A stretch of 56,537 bases of DNA from Candidatus Methanoplasma glyptotermitis (lineage in GTDB: Archaea; Thermoplasmatota; Thermoplasmata; Methanomassiliicoccales; Methanomethylophilaceae): assembly GCA_031267895.1 (NCBI GenBank), contig JAIRYF010000022.1, positions 1 through 56,537 of the forward strand. The letters are read 5' to 3'. The notes below the pieces were generated by a model. It was not told the origin of the DNA, did not search any database, and was given only the letters and a program-made list of their open reading frames with translations. Shown piece by piece: positions 17,727 to 25,350 of this stretch. The first letter of the stretch is position 1. The number at the start of each line of letters is the position of its first letter. A program made the position numbers and the translations under genes.

Positions 17727-18849
17727 ACCTCAATTTTCTTATTGTGTCTGCCAGTATATCCATCCCGGCATTGATTTTCTTCTCGTCTGCGGCATATGAA
17801 AATCTCAGATGCCCCTCTCCGTACGTCCCGAAGGATGATCCCGGGGTACATATGAGTCTGTTTTTGGCAAGAATACCGGCAAGGTCCTCAGATTTCATAT
17901 CGAGATCGTATGAGGGGAAGGCATAGAATGAACCTTTCGGAGGCGAAATATGCATGCAGTCTATTTCGTTGATCCTCTTTGTGATAAGGTCCCTTCTGGC
18001 CCTGAAGATGTTCCTGGCGTTTTCTGTGTATTTTTCCATGACAGGCAATGCGTTCAGTATCCCGTACTGGGCCGGCATGTTGGGACTTGCACAGACGTGG
18101 TATTGCATTTTGATAAGATCTTTCATTATTTCCCGGTCGGAACATATGAATCCCATTCTCCATCCGGTAACCGCCATCATCTTTGAGAACCCGTTCACTA
18201 CCACGGCCCTGTCCAGATGCGGCATGAAGGAGAAGTGGTCATTCTCGTAGATATATGAATCGTAGACCTCATCCGACAGTATAATCGTACCTGTGTCTTC
18301 GGCCAAGTCAAGCAGTGCCCCGTGAGTCTCTCTGTCCAGGACTCCTCCCGTAGGATTCGAAGGACTGTTCACCACGATCATTTTTGTTCTCTTTGTGATG
18401 AGCGATGCGATGTCTTCGACATCGGGAAGAAAGTCTCCTTCCGTAAGCTTGTATTCTATCGACTTGCCGCCGGCCAGCTGTGCGTGCGGAGAGTAAATGA
18501 CAAAACCGGGGCTGGGAACGAGTACTTCGTCTCCTGGGTCAATGAAGGCCTGAGATATCTCAAGAAGCGCGGAGGACCCGCTCGGCGTTATCATTATGTT
18601 GTCGGCCGTCAGATCCGCATATTTGGAAAACATATCCGCGACTCCCTTTCTCAGGTCTGCGATCCCCGCAGTGGGACCGTATTTGTTCAGACCGTCGGCT
18701 GATGCACGATTCATTCCCTCAATGGCCTCCTTGGGAGGACACAGGTCCGGTTCCCCCAGACCGAGATTGACGGAGTCCGGTCCGGCAAGATCGAACATTT
18801 TCCTTATGCCCGACATAGGTATGGATACGAGTCTGTCTGACACCTTCAT
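17719..18849 (-). CDS. PLP-dependent aminotransferase, class I/II
   Basis: 376 residues, fold-type I. Visible features: LGLGEPD near the N-terminus, SGSSALLEISQAF, the NSPSNPTGG loop, SDEVYDSYIY with the PLP-contacting Asp and Tyr, the Schiff-base lysine in GFSKMMAVTGWRMG near residue 223, and RFSYA with the carboxylate-binding Arg. This resembles the archaeal aspartate/aromatic/alanine aminotransferase group, and the substrate cannot be read from the sequence alone. It is first in the operon with the acidic hypothetical protein and mevalonate kinase. Confidence 0.88.
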   Translation of the reverse strand: MKVSDRLVSIPMSGIRKMFDLAGPDSVNLGLGEPDLCPPKEAIEGMNRASADGLNKYGPTAGIADLRKGVADMFSKYADLTADNIMITPSGSSALLEISQAFIDPGDEVLVPSPGFVIYSPHAQLAGGKSIEYKLTEGDFLPDVEDIASLITKRTKMIVVNSPSNPTGGVLDRETHGALLDLAEDTGTIILSDEVYDSYIYENDHFSFMPHLDRAVVVNGFSKMMAVTGWRMGFICSDREIMKDLIKMQYHVCASPNMPAQYGILNALPVMEKYTENARNIFRARRDLITKRINEIDCMHISPPKGSFYAFPSYDLDMKSEDLAGILAKNRLICTPGSSFGTYGEGHLRFSYAADEKKINAGMDILADTIRKLRCE

Positions 18850-19133
18850 GCCGAGGACATTACTCGCATATTATATTGATTTGTGTAAACACGATCGGAG
18901 CAATTCCGACATTCGTGAGGCCGTTGACATTGGGAAAATATATCGGACGGTACATGCCCTCGGTGTATACACCTGCACTCGCAGAATCCAGAACAGCCGA
19001 ACTCAGAAAGAGCGTACGGACGACACAGAAACCCACAGCATCCAATTGGCATCTGTTCACAGTATGTTTATTATATATGTTCAGAATGGCCGTAAGTACA
19101 GCGGCCGTATAAGACCGCGGATTCGTGATTTTT
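18850..19133. other. Intergenic region with LRR-gene promoter
   Basis: 284 bases between the aminotransferase start and the first BspA-like gene. A TATA box, TTATTATATATG at 19069-19080, matches the ATTATATATTC box seen ahead of the three other LRR genes. The rest shows no convincing reading frame or RNA. Confidence 0.4.
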
Positions 19134-21049
19134 ATGAATAGTCAAGAGGGAGGAAGGGGAAAATATCCTCGCAGGACCGTATCTCACGGGGTCACCGAGG
19201 GGGGGGGGGAAATTATAATTTCCCCGGCCGTCTGAATATAACCGTATTATTTGCTGTTTCTTTATTTCTGGCAGCAGCATTCTTTGTAACGTATTCCGAA
19301 TCGAATGAGTCGGATGCAGCCACAGGCAGCGGGACCGAATTAGATCCATGGTACTGCGGTCCCGGCGGCAGTAACAGTGTGAAAGCAATCCTTTCAGACG
19401 AAGGTGTTCTCACGATATACGGCGAAGGTGACATGGATAATTATGCCGTCCCACAGTGGGATGTGGGTACGGTGATACCATGGGTTGACAATATGGGCAG
19501 TGATGGGAGTATAAAGAGTATCGTAATCGAATCAGGCGTAACATCCATCGGCGATTTTGCATTCTTCGAATGCATCAATCTGACATCCGTAACAATACCG
19601 AACAGTGTGACAACCCTCGGCAACGGTGCATTCGCTTATTGCACCAATCTGGGATCCGTGACAATGGGAGGTAACGTGAAAACCATCAGCGAAGGTGCAT
19701 TCTACGATTGCGAAAGCCTGATTTCCATTGTCATACCAGATAGTGTGATATTCATAAGCGACGTTGCATTCGGTGCATGCATCAGCCTGACATCCGTGAC
19801 AATACCCGACAGCGTGACAACCCTCGGCAACGGTGCATTCGCTTATTGCGAAAGCCTGACATCCGTGACAATACCCGACAAGGTGACATCTATCGGCAAC
19901 GGTACATTCGTCTATTGCACCAATCTGGAATACATTGTCATACCAGATAAGGTGACATCCATCGGCGAAGATGCATTCGCCTACTGCACCGGCCTGACAT
20001 CCATTGTCATACCAGACAGCGTGACAACCATCGGCGACTATGCATTCTATGACTGCACCGGCCTGACATCTGTGACGGTAACAGGCGGACTCGGTGGAGA
20101 CGGAAAACCAGTCGCGGGCGGAGTAATAGACAAGTATTTCAAAAATGGAACGGACTGGAAACTTCCTGGTGCACCTAATGCCGCATTGTCTCTGACTCTG
20201 AAAGATATCATTTCCTCTGATTACGATCCCGATAACGAAGACGGAAAAGGAGGAACAGCCGGAGACGAAGGAAGAGAACTGTATTACAGCAATACCAAGT
20301 TCACTTGGAATGCCGGTATACAGAAATGGGATGTTAACACATATACCGTAACCATTGCGAAAGAAACGGGAGTATCCGGTTTCGGATACACCGTAATCAG
20401 AGACGGTTCCGTTATCTGTACAGAGCAGTACACCGAACCGTTCACGGTAAACCACGGAGATATTCTTACCATAACCGCTCTGACGTACGAAGAGTACGCA
20501 TTCGTATTGTGGTCCGCAGGAGAAGATTCGTCGGTACAGGATTCCAAAGAGAATCCGTTAACTGTACAGTACGTATCGGGAAACATATCCCTTGAAGTAT
20601 CCGGAGAGCTGATAGAACACTACGTAACATTCGGTTCAGGTTCTGACTATACGGTATACGTTAACGGTTCTGCAGTATCTTCGGTATCATCCGCTGCCGG
20701 AGTAACCGGAGGAGGAATCCTGACCTTCTCCGTACGTACAGCCGAAGGATATACTGCGGTTCCCGCTATTGGGGGAATAGCAAATCTTACTGCACAGTCT
20801 GATGGATCATACAGAATATCCGAGATATATTCGAATGTGCGTGTAACCGTAACCGTAACAGCAGGCGGAAATAATTCCGGCGGCGATAACGATTCCGGAA
20901 ACAATTCCGGCAACGGAAACAATTCGGGAACCGAGTCCGATGACAGCGGCATACCTTATTGGATCCCGATACTCATAGCCGGAATGTTCCTTGCCTGTAT
21001 CGCGGCAGCTCTGATTGGATATACTTTCGTCAAACACAGGAAGGGCTGA
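19134..21049 (+). CDS. BspA-like LRR surface protein 1, phase-off at a G11 tract
   Basis: From ATG 19134 the frame runs into 11 G bases (19199-19209) and stops at 19233-19235 after 33 codons. The downstream frame, open to 21049, begins before the tract and encodes NITVLFAVSLFLAAAFFVTY (membrane anchor/signal), then about nine LRR_5 (TpLRR, BspA type) repeats of about 23 residues (19506-20085; consensus SVTIPDSVTTLGNGAFAYC), a beta-rich module, a Gly/Asn/Ser linker, a C-terminal helix (IPILIAGMFLACIAAALIGY) and the tail KHRKG. One added G (or two lost) joins the two frames and gives GGG-NYNFPGRLN as in the in-frame copy at 25351. The family mediates surface binding. The ON/OFF interpretation is inference. 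The leader differs from the other copies and the start is less certain. Confidence 0.7.
19199..19209 (+). repeat. G11 homopolymer, frame-controlling (copy 1, OFF)
   Basis: Eleven consecutive G bases between the start codon and the membrane-anchor codons. The last four G bases form one end of a perfect 20-base palindrome, GGGGAAATTATAATTTCCCC (19206-19225). With 11 G the frame closes at a TGA at 19233; 12 or 9 G would open it. Confidence 0.9.
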
Positions 21050-21085
21050 TCGGAAATAATAATCGATACCGTCCGAACACAAACA

Positions 21086-21140
21086 AGAGATACCGTCACA
21101 GCGCATCTGCGGCGGTATCTCTTCTCTTCCATTCCCTTTC
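21086..21140 (+). terminator. Hairpin and pyrimidine tract after LRR gene 1
   Basis: AGAGATACCG (21086-21095) pairs with CGGTATCTCT (21113-21122), followed by a long C/T-rich stretch (CTTCTCTTCCATTCCCTTTC). The same design follows LRR genes 2 and 3, and another copy at 53957 has no adjoining LRR gene. Confidence 0.55.
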
Positions 21141-21263
21141 TTCTAATTCCCTTTTTCCGATTCATCATCCGTTATCTTTTTTCTGTTTTCTCTCTTCTTT
21201 CCTCCTCTGATATTTCCATCGGTGTCTTCTCTGCGTATCCATATTCAGAATCTTCAATCTCTC

Positions 21264-21660
21264 TATCTTCCGGGAAACATGTCTCCGCAAAAACAGACTT
21301 TGGCACCCAAATAGACAATATACTCTGCATAATTCGTTGCCTCAAGTGTGCTGATACCTGTACTTGTGTTAATGGGATCCATATAAATCGTGATCTGAAT
21401 CAAAGGATATCTTGCCCACAGATGCCTGCATTTCCCATTGCAAGAATGACGCGGATTCCCATAAGCAGGTTGGCATCGTGTCAAGCGTACCGCCCGCAAA
21501 CATGGCGGCTGAGTCGCGGCAGGCCATAAATCTGTTCCGGGGACACCCCACTGCGTACACACATATGTGCCCCTGTATCGCATAATATATGAATGATTCC
21601 GCGCAGGATAAGGCTGACCCATTCTCGGGCAGAGTTATTAACTTACTGTGTGATACGCCG
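21264..21660 (-). pseudogene. Possible decayed gene remnant
   Basis: This 400-base stretch between LRR gene 1 and the next gene has no single convincing gene, but protein-like segments appear on the minus strand in different frames: RDSAAMFAGGTLDTMP (about 21520-21475), then NLLMGIRVILAMGNAGICGQ (about 21470-21410), then MDPINTSTGISTLEATNYAE (about 21380-21320). Joining them needs at least two frameshifts. I cannot name the parent gene. It may be the debris of an inactivated enzyme gene, or chance. Confidence 0.25.
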
Positions 21661-21662
21661 TC

Positions 21663-22064
21663 ATGGCCAAGGAGAAGGGATATATATGGGCAATACTCGA
21701 CGCAGCCGGAATTGTGCCGCTGGCCGTTGGAACTCTGGGAGTGATATCGGTGATACCGATCGGTCTGACGGCATCTTCTGTCCTCTTGGCGGCGGGAATT
21801 ATAATAATCACGGTATCCTCGGCATTCATTGCTCTGAATAGCTCCAGATTCAGGAAGGAATACAGGGATTTTATAAGATTCGACGAAATACGGACGGATG
21901 CGCGCCTTGTACCAAATAATCTCAGAGAAGGCTACGTTATCGATTACACTGCGGATGCGGACTGTGCGATAAGCTACACTGCCAACGAACCGGAGCCGCA
22001 GATGTGCGGCGGGGAACAGGACAGCGGAGACCGAGAGAGCGCTCCCGCCGACCGTCCATATTGA
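21663..22064 (+). CDS. Small membrane protein, unknown function
   Basis: 133 residues with two adjacent hydrophobic helices (about residues 8-32 and 36-58), followed by a polar, acidic C-terminal half of about 70 residues. The helix pair with a basic connector suggests that the C-terminal part lies in the cytoplasm. The start has no strong ribosome-binding site. The HD-domain gene begins 9 bases after its stop, so the two are probably one transcript. No family is recognised. Confidence 0.6.
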   Translation: MAKEKGYIWAILDAAGIVPLAVGTLGVISVIPIGLTASSVLLAAGIIIITVSSAFIALNSSRFRKEYRDFIRFDEIRTDARLVPNNLREGYVIDYTADADCAISYTANEPEPQMCGGEQDSGDRESAPADRPY

Positions 22065-22073
22065 GGTATCGAC

Positions 22074-23228
22074 ATGCAGGGAACGAAGGCACTGAATGGG
22101 AATCTCGTATACCTCATATTCGATGCTGCGAACATGCACAGATGGAATGACCACCTCAGGACCGCAGAACTCACTGAACTCGACAAGCAGGCCCATAAAG
22201 CGGCCATCGCTTGGGTCCTCGGCAAATACGAGGAAACGGAAGGTAACGGGAAAATAGACTGGAACAGAATAATCGAACATTCCCTCTTCTCATTCATACA
22301 GAGATCGGTTATGACAGATCTTAAACCCCAGGTATTTCACAGGATAATTTCAGAGAAATCCGAAGAAGTGAACAGGTATGTGATCAGCTGTTTCGAGACG
22401 AATGTACCGGACGCTGATCCGGAATTCAAGTCCAGACTCGAAGAATATCTTCGGTCGGATAAGAAGTCCAAAGAGGACGCTATCATCCGAGCCGCCCACT
22501 ATCTTGCGACAAGATGGGAGTTCAAAATGATATACGACGCGAATCGCTCGATGTACGGTATCGAAAACACGAAAAAGGAGATAGACGAACAGATACTGCA
22601 GCACTGTGATCTTATAGGCGTGAAAAAGCAGATGGAAGACGAAAATACATTTGATTTCATCGATCTCATAGGTCAGTTAAGATTCCAGCAGAGGTGGGCA
22701 AGGACACCGAGAATACCCAAAACGACCGTCCTCGGGCATTCACTTATCGTCGCCGATATGATCTACCTCGGTGATTTCGACAGGAAGGCGGACCGGAAGC
22801 AGATATACAATAACTATTACACTGCGCTGTTCCACGACCTCCCCGAAGTACTGACGAAGGATGTCCTGAGTCCGATCAAAGCGAACGTTGACGGTCTGGC
22901 AATCCTCCTGGAATCCTACGAGAGGGAACTCGTTCAGTCCAAAATAATGCCGCTCGTACCGAAATCGTGGCACAGAGAACTTGAATTTATGGTCTTCGAG
23001 CCGTTCACCGATGTGGATGATGCAGAACACGGCAGGAGGACGGGCAGAGATATAAAATCCTGCGACCTCATGGCAGCCTACATCGAGGCAAGGGCATCAA
23101 GATGCTACGGAATATCTTCCAAAGCCCTCGAAAAGGGAGAAAAGGAGCTGAGAGACAAACTCATCAGGGATGGCTCGGGAATAGGGGCCGGGGAACTGAT
23201 CGAGTGTTTCGACCGCATTTGGATATGA
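22074..23228 (+). CDS. HD-domain phosphohydrolase (YfbR-like)
   Basis: 384 residues. The C-terminal half contains an HD metal-binding set: LGHSLIVADMIYLG supplies the first His, FHDLPEVLTKD the His-Asp pair, and KSCDLMAAYIEA the final Asp. This order resembles the HD_3/YfbR group, which includes 5'-deoxynucleotidases. The N-terminal 180 residues are helical and contain a second, unrelated-looking segment (IIEHSLFSFIQRSVM...VNRYVISCFE), so the protein is about twice the length of YfbR and may contain a duplicated or extra domain. A role in nucleotide metabolism is likely but not specific. GAGG sits just before the ATG. It converges on serS with no gap. Confidence 0.75.
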   Translation: MQGTKALNGNLVYLIFDAANMHRWNDHLRTAELTELDKQAHKAAIAWVLGKYEETEGNGKIDWNRIIEHSLFSFIQRSVMTDLKPQVFHRIISEKSEEVNRYVISCFETNVPDADPEFKSRLEEYLRSDKKSKEDAIIRAAHYLATRWEFKMIYDANRSMYGIENTKKEIDEQILQHCDLIGVKKQMEDENTFDFIDLIGQLRFQQRWARTPRIPKTTVLGHSLIVADMIYLGDFDRKADRKQIYNNYYTALFHDLPEVLTKDVLSPIKANVDGLAILLESYERELVQSKIMPLVPKSWHRELEFMVFEPFTDVDDAEHGRRTGRDIKSCDLMAAYIEARASRCYGISSKALEKGEKELRDKLIRDGSGIGAGELIECFDRIWI

Positions 23229-24494
23229 TCATCCGATGATCTCTTTTCCTCTCATGTATTTCCTGAGAACATCCGGTACGGTGACTGTTCCGTCTTTGTT
23301 TTGATAATTCTCGAGTATCGCGACCATAGTTCTGGGCAGGGCAAGGCCGGATCCGTTCAGAGTGTGTATGAACTCGCTTTTCATATGCGGTTCCGGTCTG
23401 TATTTTATGCGGGCTCTCCTTGCCTGGAAATCGGTGAAGTTCGAACACGAGGATGCTTCAAGCCATACGCCGTCGGCGGGGGCATACAGTTCGATGTCAT
23501 AGCATTTGGAGCACGAGAAGCTCATGTCTCCGGTGCAGAGCAGCAGGACGCGGTACGGCAGACCGAGTCCTTCGATCAGCTGTTCCGCATTGCCTCTGAG
23601 GACCTCAAGAGCATCATACGATGTTTCCGGAAGCACGAACCTGACCATCTCCACTTTGTTGAACTCATGCACTCTTATGATTCCTTTTGTGTCTGCATGT
23701 TTTCCTACTTCTCTTCTGAAAGACGGGAGGTATGCGGTGTAGAGTATGGGCAGCTGTTCCCTGCTGAATATTTCATCCATGAACAGGTTCGTTACAGGCA
23801 CCTCTGCCGTGGGGTTCAGGAACATGTCGTCCTTTTCTATGAAGTACATGTCGTCCTTCAGGTTTGGGTATTGCCCGGTGCCTGTAAGGGCGGCTTTGTT
23901 GACAACCGCCGGCGGAAATACTTCGGTGTATCCCTGGTCCGCGTGGGTGTCCAGGAAGTAGTTTATGAGTGCGCGCTCCAGACGCGCGCCGTCTCCTTTG
24001 AGGCAGTAGAATCCGCTGCCTGCTACCTTCACGCCTCTCTCAAAATCAATTATGTCAAGATCTTCGGCAATCTGCCAGTGCGGTTTGGGTTCGAAATCGA
24101 AAGTTTTTCTTTCGCCCCGTTCGTAAACGACAATATTTTCCGTGCTGTCCTTTCCCACGGGGACGGACGGATGAGGTATGTTGGGGATGTTGAGTATGCA
24201 GTCGTCTCTGATCAGCTCGAGTTCGGCCATTTTTGTATCGTTCATGTCAATGGTTTTGGCGACACCGCGCATCTCGGCGATTTTGGAATCTTTGTCGGAA
24301 CCGCCCCCCATTTTGGAAATCTGCATAGAGACTTCGTTCCGTACTTTCCTGAGGCGGTTGTTCTCATCGGTCAGCGATCTCCATTCCGAATCAACGGAAA
24401 GAAATCTGTCCAGAACTTCCGTGCTTTTGTTTCTGCATACGAGCATCCGTCTGATTCCTTCGGGATCTGCCCTGATCACGTTTGCGTCCAACAT
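23229..24494 (-). CDS. serS: Seryl-tRNA synthetase (common type)
   Basis: 421 residues. The N-terminal 110 residues form the long antiparallel coiled-coil arm that holds tRNA-Ser. The class II core follows with motif 1 around NYFLDTHADQGYTEVFPP, the TAEVPVTNLFMDE serine/ATP segment, motif 2 PSFRREVGKHADTKGIIRVH, and motif 3 GSGLALPRTMVAILEN. This is the ordinary SerRS and not the divergent methanogen-specific form with a catalytic zinc, so the lineage uses the bacterial/eukaryal-like enzyme. It charges tRNA-Ser and, in organisms that make selenocysteine, tRNA-Sec. A small RNA-binding protein and Rpp21 lie just upstream, forming an RNA-processing cluster. Confidence 0.95.
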   Translation of the reverse strand: MLDANVIRADPEGIRRMLVCRNKSTEVLDRFLSVDSEWRSLTDENNRLRKVRNEVSMQISKMGGGSDKDSKIAEMRGVAKTIDMNDTKMAELELIRDDCILNIPNIPHPSVPVGKDSTENIVVYERGERKTFDFEPKPHWQIAEDLDIIDFERGVKVAGSGFYCLKGDGARLERALINYFLDTHADQGYTEVFPPAVVNKAALTGTGQYPNLKDDMYFIEKDDMFLNPTAEVPVTNLFMDEIFSREQLPILYTAYLPSFRREVGKHADTKGIIRVHEFNKVEMVRFVLPETSYDALEVLRGNAEQLIEGLGLPYRVLLLCTGDMSFSCSKCYDIELYAPADGVWLEASSCSNFTDFQARRARIKYRPEPHMKSEFIHTLNGSGLALPRTMVAILENYQNKDGTVTVPDVLRKYMRGKEIIG

Positions 24495-24503
24495 ACGGAT
24501 ACC

Positions 24504-24797
24504 TCAGAACTTCTTTTGGCCGAGTGATGTCCATGTACGTTTGTCGGTCAGCACAGCGACACTGCCTCTGACATCCACAATGACGGAATTGGTGGATGCG
24601 GCAAGTTCTTCCGCGATGCTCCCGGGATCGCCGTCCGCGCTGCCGAGTATCTTCACCTTTATCAGGCGGGCAGTTTTGAGCTGGGCCGCAATCTCGCCCA
24701 GCACACCCTCGTTTATTCCCTCCTTCCCCACATGGACAGTGGGGCTGAGACCGTTCGCACGTCTCATCAGTTCTTTTCTTGCATCCTTCTCCGTCAT
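24504..24797 (-). CDS. YhbY/CRM-domain RNA-binding protein
   Basis: 97 residues. The CRM (CRS1-YhbY) domain spans the whole protein: KELMRRANGLSPTVHVGKEG, with the GKEG loop corresponding to the conserved GxxG RNA contact, then a beta-alpha-beta core ending in RGSVAVLTDKR. YhbY proteins associate with pre-large-subunit ribosomal particles. The frame is open further upstream, but the ATG at 24797 has GGAGA 10 bases ahead and gives the exact family length. Its ATG overlaps the stop of the Rpp21 gene (24794-24797), so the two are coupled. Confidence 0.88.
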   Translation of the reverse strand: MTEKDARKELMRRANGLSPTVHVGKEGINEGVLGEIAAQLKTARLIKVKILGSADGDPGSIAEELAASTNSVIVDVRGSVAVLTDKRTWTSLGQKKF

Positions 24798-25114
24798 TTG
24801 GATCTCTCCTTCGAATACGGCCTTCTTTTCAGTCCGCCGCACCGCTGACATGTCGTCACGACTTTCCCGCCCGTCAGCCTTACTGTGCAGCTGATACCGG
24901 GGACCAGCGGCATGAGGCATTTCTTGCAGTATCTGAAGTCCGCAGGCATCTTTGCCTTGGTCCTCATTCCGATCCTTCTTGCAAGCGAAACGTATCTTCT
25001 CGCGAGGTCGTCTCTGCCGCCCTCCAAGGCATTCTCGGACATTCCGGTCAGTATGGATATGCGCTCTTCGCCTATGGCCGCGACCGCATTCTTGGAGATA
25101 CGCCTTTTCGACAT
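24794..25114 (-). CDS. rnp4: RNase P protein subunit Rpp21 (Rnp4)
   Basis: 106 residues, a typical size. The N-terminal helices (MSKRRISKNAVAAIGEERIS, ARRYVSLARRIGMR) are followed by the zinc ribbon: YCKKCLMPLVPG and, 26 residues later, TTCQRCGGLKRRPYS, i.e. two C-x2-C pairs. Rpp21 pairs with Rpp29 on the specificity domain of RNase P RNA, which removes 5' leaders from precursor tRNAs. It is the first gene of the rnp4-yhbY-serS transcript. The RNase P RNA itself was not found in this window. Confidence 0.92.
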   Translation of the reverse strand: MSKRRISKNAVAAIGEERISILTGMSENALEGGRDDLARRYVSLARRIGMRTKAKMPADFRYCKKCLMPLVPGISCTVRLTGGKVVTTCQRCGGLKRRPYSKERSK

Positions 25115-25270
25115 GTTCCCGGTAAGGAGTTAAGATACGGATATAAAGATTATCCGTTACCCGCGGCTGTGTTCGGTACACTCTGATCTTTCATTCGCAG
25201 CGGCGGATATACGGGGGAGCATGGCATATTGCAGGAATACTGCATCGAATACGGTCCGGATGTATAGGTA

Positions 25271-25350
25271 GATTATATATTCAAGTTTGCGGGTACGCAG
25301 ATGAGCACTGTGATGTTGTACGGTGCGTACAGCAATAAGGAGAAAAACTC
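25271..25350 (+). promoter_or_regulatory. Promoter and leader shared by LRR genes (copy 2)
   Basis: GATTATATATTCAAG (25271-25285) is the TATA box. Transcription should begin near 25303, giving a leader of about 48 bases that ends AATAAGGAGAAAAACTC before the ATG. Nearly the same 100 bases precede the LRR gene at 55117, and a related version precedes the one at 39161. Confidence 0.6.

Noticed and set aside
19199-19209. Programmed ribosomal frameshifting at the G11 tracts instead of phase variation
   Set aside because: The required shift differs among copies (+1 or -1 relative to a fixed 11 G), and copy 2 needs none, so one programmed event could not serve all. Transcriptional slippage remains possible but is less simple.
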